Shown here: positions 5,187 through 9,120 of the stretch, piece by piece
How positions within the stretch are numbered: the first letter of the stretch is position 1
Layout of the letters: each line of letters starts with the position of its first letter
Program-made: the position numbers and the translations under genes
Assembly (NCBI GenBank): GCA_021816545.1
Contig: JAKAXP010000083.1
Span: 1-9,120, forward strand
Source: Bacteroidota bacterium
Lineage (GTDB): Bacteria > Bacteroidota > Bacteroidia > Bacteroidales > VadinHA17
DNA: 9,120 nt
Direction of reading: 5' to 3'
Notes under the pieces: model-generated
What the model saw: only the letters and a program-made list of their open reading frames with translations
Database searches by the model: none
Told to the model about the DNA's origin: nothing

Positions 5187-6725
5187 ATGAAACGCTCGTA
5201 CATTGTTCTGCTGGCCGTGTTTTTCTTTCTGGCCATTTCTGCCCTGGTGATTATCCAGGTCAGGTGGATTGACAGTGTCGTCAGTGCCGAGGACCAGGAA
5301 TTCCGTTTTGCCGTGAACGAAGCACTCAAGGAGGTGGTCTCGGAGCTTGAAAGAGGTGAAACCTACAAGCGAATCATGAGCGGCATCAATCCCGGAACCT
5401 TGCCGGAAGATGAACAGGAACTGTCAGACATGTCAGCACAGAGGGCAGCCGAGGAGAAGCTTCTCGAAAAGTACGGTTTTGACCCCGACGCCAGGTCTGT
5501 GATAATAAGCAGGGCCGGGTATACATACCTGCTTGACTCCGACAGCCTTGGTGTGGAGTCATTTTTTGAGAATGCCGAACCCGGCGAACAGACCCTCTCG
5601 GCAGGAGCCAACACCCGGATGACAAGCAAAATCATCTCAATAGAGAATATAGTCAGCCGTATTCTTCATGAGACTCCACCCCTTCGCGACCGTTTCACAT
5701 CCGATGACCTTAACTCACTGATCAGGAAATCGCTTGATGCCGTCGGAATACATCTGGAGTTTGAGTGTGCAGTTCGCGGGGCTTATGGTGACATAATATA
5801 CCGCACCGCTGACTACACAGAGAGCATCGAGGCTAACAAGTATCTCCGACAGCTCTTTCCCAATGACCCTGTTCCGGGAAACAACATCCTCACAATTTAC
5901 TTCCCTAAGGAGGAAGAATACAAAGCCAGCAAAATCGCCTTCATGGCAAGCGCCTCGATGCTTATCGTGCTTCTGCTGATACTGCTGGCTACCGGTACCT
6001 TCATCGTCATCTTCCGTCAGAAGAGGCTCTCTGAGATCAGGAGCGACTTCATCAACAACATGACACATGAGCTGAAGACCCCCATTGCAACAATTTCCCT
6101 GGCCTCGCAGATGCTTGCTGACAACTCCATCCCGGAGACTTCACGCAACACAGGCGGACTTGCCACGGTAATCAGCGAAGAGAGTAACAGGCTGAAAGTG
6201 CTGGTTGAGAGAGTGCTGCAGACAGCCATATTTGAGAAGGCAAAACTTGAACTGGACAAGCATCCGGTTGACTTGCATGCAATTATACTGAGATCGGTTG
6301 ATGCCTTTAAGCTCCAGGTAAACGGCCGCGGTGGAACAATCTCAACTTTTCTTGACGCTTCTGACCCGGTTGTGACAATTGATGAGACCAACTTCTTCAA
6401 CGTGATGCTCAACCTGGTTGACAATGCCCTCAAGTACTCAATAGGCATACCTGAAATTACAATCACCACAGCAGCCTGGCACAGGGGAATAGTCATCACA
6501 GTATCTGACAACGGGATAGGCATACCGCGGGAACATATCAAACATATCTTTGAGAAATTCTACCGTGTGCCTGCCGGGAATACGCACAATATAAAAGGAT
6601 TCGGTTTGGGACTCAGCTATGTAAAGAAAATAGTGGAAGAGCATTACGGCACCATTAAGGTGGAGAGCCAGACCGGCAAAGGAACCAGGATTATTATTCA
6701 CCTTCCCAAAGAACAGCCAAAATGA
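5187..6725 (+). CDS. rprX: two-component sensor histidine kinase, RprX-like
   Basis: Membrane sensor that autophosphorylates and passes phosphate to the adjacent response regulator. It is 512 aa. Transmembrane segment 1 is about residues 5-24 and segment 2 about 249-276. Between them is a periplasmic domain of about 220 residues with no motif I recognise, presumably the signal input. The cytoplasmic part has the dimerisation/H-box FINNMTHELKTPIATI with phosphoacceptor His294. The ATPase domain carries the N-box NLVDNALKYS (Asn413), the G1/F region DNGIGIPREHIKHIFEKFYR (Asp441 to about 460) and the G2 box GFGLGLSYVKKIVEEH (471-486). No separate HAMP domain is evident; the H-box follows segment 2 by about 18 residues. 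It overlaps the regulator gene by 4 nt. The name RprX rests on the pairing with a very RprY-like regulator; the kinase call itself is firm. Confidence 0.93.
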   Translation: MKRSYIVLLAVFFFLAISALVIIQVRWIDSVVSAEDQEFRFAVNEALKEVVSELERGETYKRIMSGINPGTLPEDEQELSDMSAQRAAEEKLLEKYGFDPDARSVIISRAGYTYLLDSDSLGVESFFENAEPGEQTLSAGANTRMTSKIISIENIVSRILHETPPLRDRFTSDDLNSLIRKSLDAVGIHLEFECAVRGAYGDIIYRTADYTESIEANKYLRQLFPNDPVPGNNILTIYFPKEEEYKASKIAFMASASMLIVLLLILLATGTFIVIFRQKRLSEIRSDFINNMTHELKTPIATISLASQMLADNSIPETSRNTGGLATVISEESNRLKVLVERVLQTAIFEKAKLELDKHPVDLHAIILRSVDAFKLQVNGRGGTISTFLDASDPVVTIDETNFFNVMLNLVDNALKYSIGIPEITITTAAWHRGIVITVSDNGIGIPREHIKHIFEKFYRVPAGNTHNIKGFGLGLSYVKKIVEEHYGTIKVESQTGKGTRIIIHLPKEQPK

Positions 6726-7408
6726 CAAAGGCCAGAATTTTACTTGCAGAAGACGATCCCAACCTCGGGCAACTGCTCAAAAATTACCTGATTGCAAGGG
6801 AGTATGAAACAACTCTTGTCACTGACGGTGCCCAGGCGATGCAGGTTTTCAGGAAAGAGAAGTACCAACTCTGCCTTCTTGACGTAATGATGCCGGAACT
6901 TGACGGATTCGCCCTGGCCAGGGAGATAAGGGCGCTGGACCCTCATATCCCGATAATCTTCCTGACAGCAAAGAATCTGAAGGAAGATGTCATCGAGGGA
7001 TTCAAGTCAGGAGCTGATGACTACCTTACCAAACCCTTCTCGATGGAGGAACTTATCTACCGCATTGAAGCCATCCTCCGCAGGGCTTCAGGAAAACAGG
7101 CCGACACATCGGCCGGGTTCTACACTATCGGTAAATTCACCTTTGATGTTACGAAACAGATCCTGACTTACAATGACCAGTCACGCAAGCTCACCACGAA
7201 GGAATCCGAGCTGCTTGAGTTGCTGTGCCGCCACCGTAACGAGGTTCTCGAACGGAACTTCGCCCTCAGGTCGATATGGATAGATGACAATTATTTCAAT
7301 GCCCGCAGTATGGATGTCTACATTACCAAACTGCGCAAGTACCTTAGCAGGGACACATCAGTGGAAATCCTCAACATTCACGGGAAAGGTTACAAGCTGC
7401 TCTGCTGA
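6722..7408 (+). CDS. rprY: response regulator, OmpR family, RprY-like
   Basis: DNA-binding partner of the preceding kinase, 228 aa. The receiver domain (about residues 4-122) has the acidic pair Asp11/Asp12, phosphoacceptor Asp54 (CLLDVMMPELDG), Thr82 (FLTAKN) and Lys104 (YLTKPF), so it is a complete, activatable receiver. The C-terminal winged-helix domain (about 132-227) contains LTTKESELLELLCRH and the segment DDNYFNARSMDVYITKLRKY (189-208), which is characteristic of Bacteroides RprY, then NIHGKGYKL. ATG at 6722 overlaps the kinase TGA (ATGA at 6722-6725), indicating coupled translation and fixed stoichiometry. In Bacteroides, RprXY is linked to stress and tetracycline-related phenotypes; its targets here cannot be read from the sequence. 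Confidence 0.94.
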   Translation: MTKARILLAEDDPNLGQLLKNYLIAREYETTLVTDGAQAMQVFRKEKYQLCLLDVMMPELDGFALAREIRALDPHIPIIFLTAKNLKEDVIEGFKSGADDYLTKPFSMEELIYRIEAILRRASGKQADTSAGFYTIGKFTFDVTKQILTYNDQSRKLTTKESELLELLCRHRNEVLERNFALRSIWIDDNYFNARSMDVYITKLRKYLSRDTSVEILNIHGKGYKLLC

Positions 7409-7455
7409 TCTGCCCGCAGCACCTCACATTAAGGCAACAACACGTATAAAAGTAA

Positions 7456-7486
7456 ATACCCCGCACGGCACTGCCGCACGGGGTAT
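7456..7486. terminator. strong GC stem-loop between rprY and lepA
   Basis: ATACCCCG (7456-7463) pairs with CGGGGTAT (7479-7486), and inside it CGGC (7466-7469) pairs with GCCG (7473-7476) around an ACT loop. The two stems are separated by a 2x2 CA/CA internal loop. On the minus strand the stem is followed by TTTACTTTTAT, which fits termination of lepA transcripts. On the plus strand it lies 47 nt past the rprY stop without a U-run but could still stabilise that 3' end. Confidence 0.6.
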
Positions 7487-7491
7487 GAGTC

Positions 7492-7508
7492 TAGGTTAGT
7501 TTCAGGGT
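7492..7508 (-). repeat. 17-nt intergenic element, copy 2
   Basis: On the minus strand this reads ACCCTGAAACTAACCTA, identical to 4958-4974 in 16 of 17 positions. It sits 5 nt from the hairpin at 7456-7486. Relative to the element the hairpin is on the opposite side compared with copy 1, so the pair is not one fixed hairpin-plus-element cassette. A short GTC-GAAA-GAC hairpin (7507-7516, minus strand) adjoins it. Confidence 0.5.
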
Positions 7509-7604
7509 CTTTCGACTAGTATGGTTATCTTCCCGTCAAAGCCCAACGGAGTGCTAAGTTAGTATAATTTATTTATTTGCAATACCCTGACTGTTTTTTT
7601 TGTA

Positions 7605-9120
7605 TCAGTCGAGCTTCAGCACTGCCAGAAATGCCTGCTGCGGCACCTCCACATTACCTATCTGGCGCATCCGTTTCTTCCCTTTCTTCTGTTTTTCAAG
7701 GAGTTTCCTCTTCCTTGTGATGTCACCTCCGTAGCATTTTGCGGTAACATCCTTCCGTACGGCCTTGACTGTTTCGCGTGCAATTATCTTTGCCCCGATG
7801 GCTGCCTGTATTGCAATGTCAAACTGCTGGCGCGGTATCAGCTCGCGAAGCTTTTCGCACATCCTCCTGCCGAAGTCATATGCATGACCTCTGAATATAA
7901 GTGTTGAGAGTGCGTCAACCATCTCACCGTTCAGCAGTATGTCAAGCCTGACGAGATCAGCTTTTTTATAACCGGTAATATGGTAGTCAAACGAGGCATA
8001 GCCCTTTGAAATACTCTTCAGCTTGTCATAAAAGTCGAACACGATCTCTGAGAGCGGCATGTCAAAAGTAACTTCCACCCTGTCACTTGTCAGGTAAACC
8101 TGGTTTTTCATGGTCCCCCGCTTGTCAATGCAGAGTTTAAGGATAGAACCCAGGTATTCTGACTTGGAGATAACCTGTGCATGAATATACGGTTCCTCTA
8201 TCTCATCTATGGCAGTCACCGGAGGAAGTCCTGAGGGGTTGTGAACATCAACTATCTCTCCCTTCGTTGTCAGGACCCTGAAAGAGACGTTGGGGACGGT
8301 TGTTATGACATCCATGTCGAACTCCCTGTCAAGTCTCTCCTGGATAATTTCCATGTGCAGCAGACCCAGGAATCCGCACCGGAATCCGAATCCCAGCGCT
8401 GCGGATGACTCAGGAACAAAGGTCAGCGAGGCATCGTTGAGCTGCAGCTTTTCGATTGAGGCTCTCAGATCCTCGTAATCATCGGCGTCAACCGGGTAGA
8501 TCCCCGCAAAAACCATTGGTTTCACGTCGGCGAAGCCTGAAATGGCCTTGTCACACGGACGTGCAACATGGGTGATTGTATCACCAACCTTTACCTCGGC
8601 GGAGATCTTGATACCGGAAATTATGTATCCCACATCACCGGCGCTCAGCACGTCACGCGGTTCTCTCTTGAGCTTGAGAACCCCGATTTCATCAGCGTCA
8701 TATTCCCTTCCGGTATTGACAAACTTAACCAGGTCATGTGTTCTGACGGTACCGTTGGCTATCTTGAAATAGGCAATTATTCCCCTGAAGGAGTTGAACA
8801 CCGAGTCAAAAATGAGTGCCTGCAGCGGAGCATCAGGATCACCCTTCGGGGTTGGTATTCTCCTAATTATGGCCTCCATGATCTCTTCCACTCCCATGCC
8901 GGTACGTGCACTGGCTTCGATGATCTCTTCCCGCTTGCAACCTATCAGGTCAACTATCTGATCCTTAACCTCCTCGGGCATGGCACTTGGTGAGTCCATT
9001 TTGTTCAGTACCGGGATTATCTCCAGGCCATGCTCAATGGCCATGTAAAGGTTCGAAATTGTCTGGGCCTGGATGCCCTGTGTGGCATCAACAACCAGCA
9101 GTGCACCTTCACAGGCAGCA
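7605..9120 (-). CDS. lepA: elongation factor 4 (LepA), 5' end outside window
   Basis: Ribosome-associated translational GTPase (EF4/LepA). The reading frame is open to the window edge, giving 504 visible residues; the upstream 25 (AACEGALLVVDATQG and on) precede the internal ATG at 9044, so that ATG is not the start. By comparison with the usual length of about 600 aa, roughly 90-100 N-terminal residues with the P-loop, switch I and the DxPGH motif are missing. Visible in order are the G4 motif NKMD, domain II (about residues 90-180), the EF-G-like domain III, domain V, and the LepA-specific C-terminal domain. The C-terminal domain is recognisable from RQQFDIAIQAAIG, GGDITRKRKLLEKQKKGKKR and the ending NVEVPQQAFLAVLKLD. 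There is no EF-G domain IV, as expected for LepA. The stop is TGA at 7605-7607. A convergent gap with a strong hairpin separates it from rprY. Confidence 0.97.
   Translation of the reverse strand, partial: AACEGALLVVDATQGIQAQTISNLYMAIEHGLEIIPVLNKMDSPSAMPEEVKDQIVDLIGCKREEIIEASARTGMGVEEIMEAIIRRIPTPKGDPDAPLQALIFDSVFNSFRGIIAYFKIANGTVRTHDLVKFVNTGREYDADEIGVLKLKREPRDVLSAGDVGYIISGIKISAEVKVGDTITHVARPCDKAISGFADVKPMVFAGIYPVDADDYEDLRASIEKLQLNDASLTFVPESSAALGFGFRCGFLGLLHMEIIQERLDREFDMDVITTVPNVSFRVLTTKGEIVDVHNPSGLPPVTAIDEIEEPYIHAQVISKSEYLGSILKLCIDKRGTMKNQVYLTSDRVEVTFDMPLSEIVFDFYDKLKSISKGYASFDYHITGYKKADLVRLDILLNGEMVDALSTLIFRGHAYDFGRRMCEKLRELIPRQQFDIAIQAAIGAKIIARETVKAVRKDVTAKCYGGDITRKRKLLEKQKKGKKRMRQIGNVEVPQQAFLAVLKLD

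Noticed and set aside
6017..6541. 174-codon open frame on the minus strand inside rprX
   Set aside because: Antisense to the conserved kinase core (H-box to N-box); serine/leucine-rich translation with no recognisable domain.
8568..8993. 141-codon plus-strand open frame opposite lepA
   Set aside because: Entirely antisense to well-conserved LepA domains, with no recognisable protein features.
9042..9044. ATG at 9044 as the lepA start
   Set aside because: The frame continues upstream to the window edge with conserved LepA sequence (ACEGALLVVDATQGIQAQT), so the true start is outside the window.

Overview
This window looks like a core chromosomal segment of a Bacteroidota genome, most likely Bacteroidales or a close relative. 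The grounds are the acpP-fabF-rnc-IPExxxVDY gene order, an RprX/RprY-type two-component pair, a Bacteroidota-style M23 lipoprotein, Bacteroidota-like promoter elements (TTTG / TAnnTTTG) and weak Shine-Dalgarno sequences. I see no insertion sequence, phage gene, CRISPR array, tRNA or rRNA, and codon and base use look even across the genes.

Layout. Positions 1-52 hold what may be the 3' end of an upstream gene that overlaps the next start codon. 49-1329 (+) is an M23 cell-wall peptidase lipoprotein. 1330-1448 holds two facing arrays of 7-bp repeats between convergent genes; the second array supplies the last codons and stop of purN (1433-2014, -). A 185-bp divergent promoter region leads into a tight plus-strand cluster: acpP (2200-2436), fabF (2456-3703), rnc (3703-4440) and an IPExxxVDY-family gene (4437-4871). 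The last three overlap each other by 1 and 4 nt. A 315-bp AT-rich gap holds hairpins, a 17-nt element that recurs later in the window, a tandem AGTTAA repeat and a possible promoter. It is followed by the overlapping sensor kinase/response regulator pair rprX-rprY (5187-6725, 6722-7408). A 196-bp convergent gap with a strong hairpin separates these from lepA (7605-9120, -), whose 5' end lies outside the window.

Functionally the genes are housekeeping: fatty-acid elongation (acyl carrier protein plus beta-ketoacyl synthase II), double-stranded RNA processing (RNase III), purine synthesis (PurN), peptidoglycan turnover (M23), envelope or stress signalling (RprXY) and ribosome-associated translation fidelity (LepA/EF4). 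I found no convincing new multi-gene system. The items most worth a second look are in the details: the facing heptamer arrays whose RNA pairing differs by strand, the purN stop embedded in the array, two departures from canonical active-site residues (M23 HxH to HxD; RNase III Asp to Asn), and the recurring 17-nt intergenic element.
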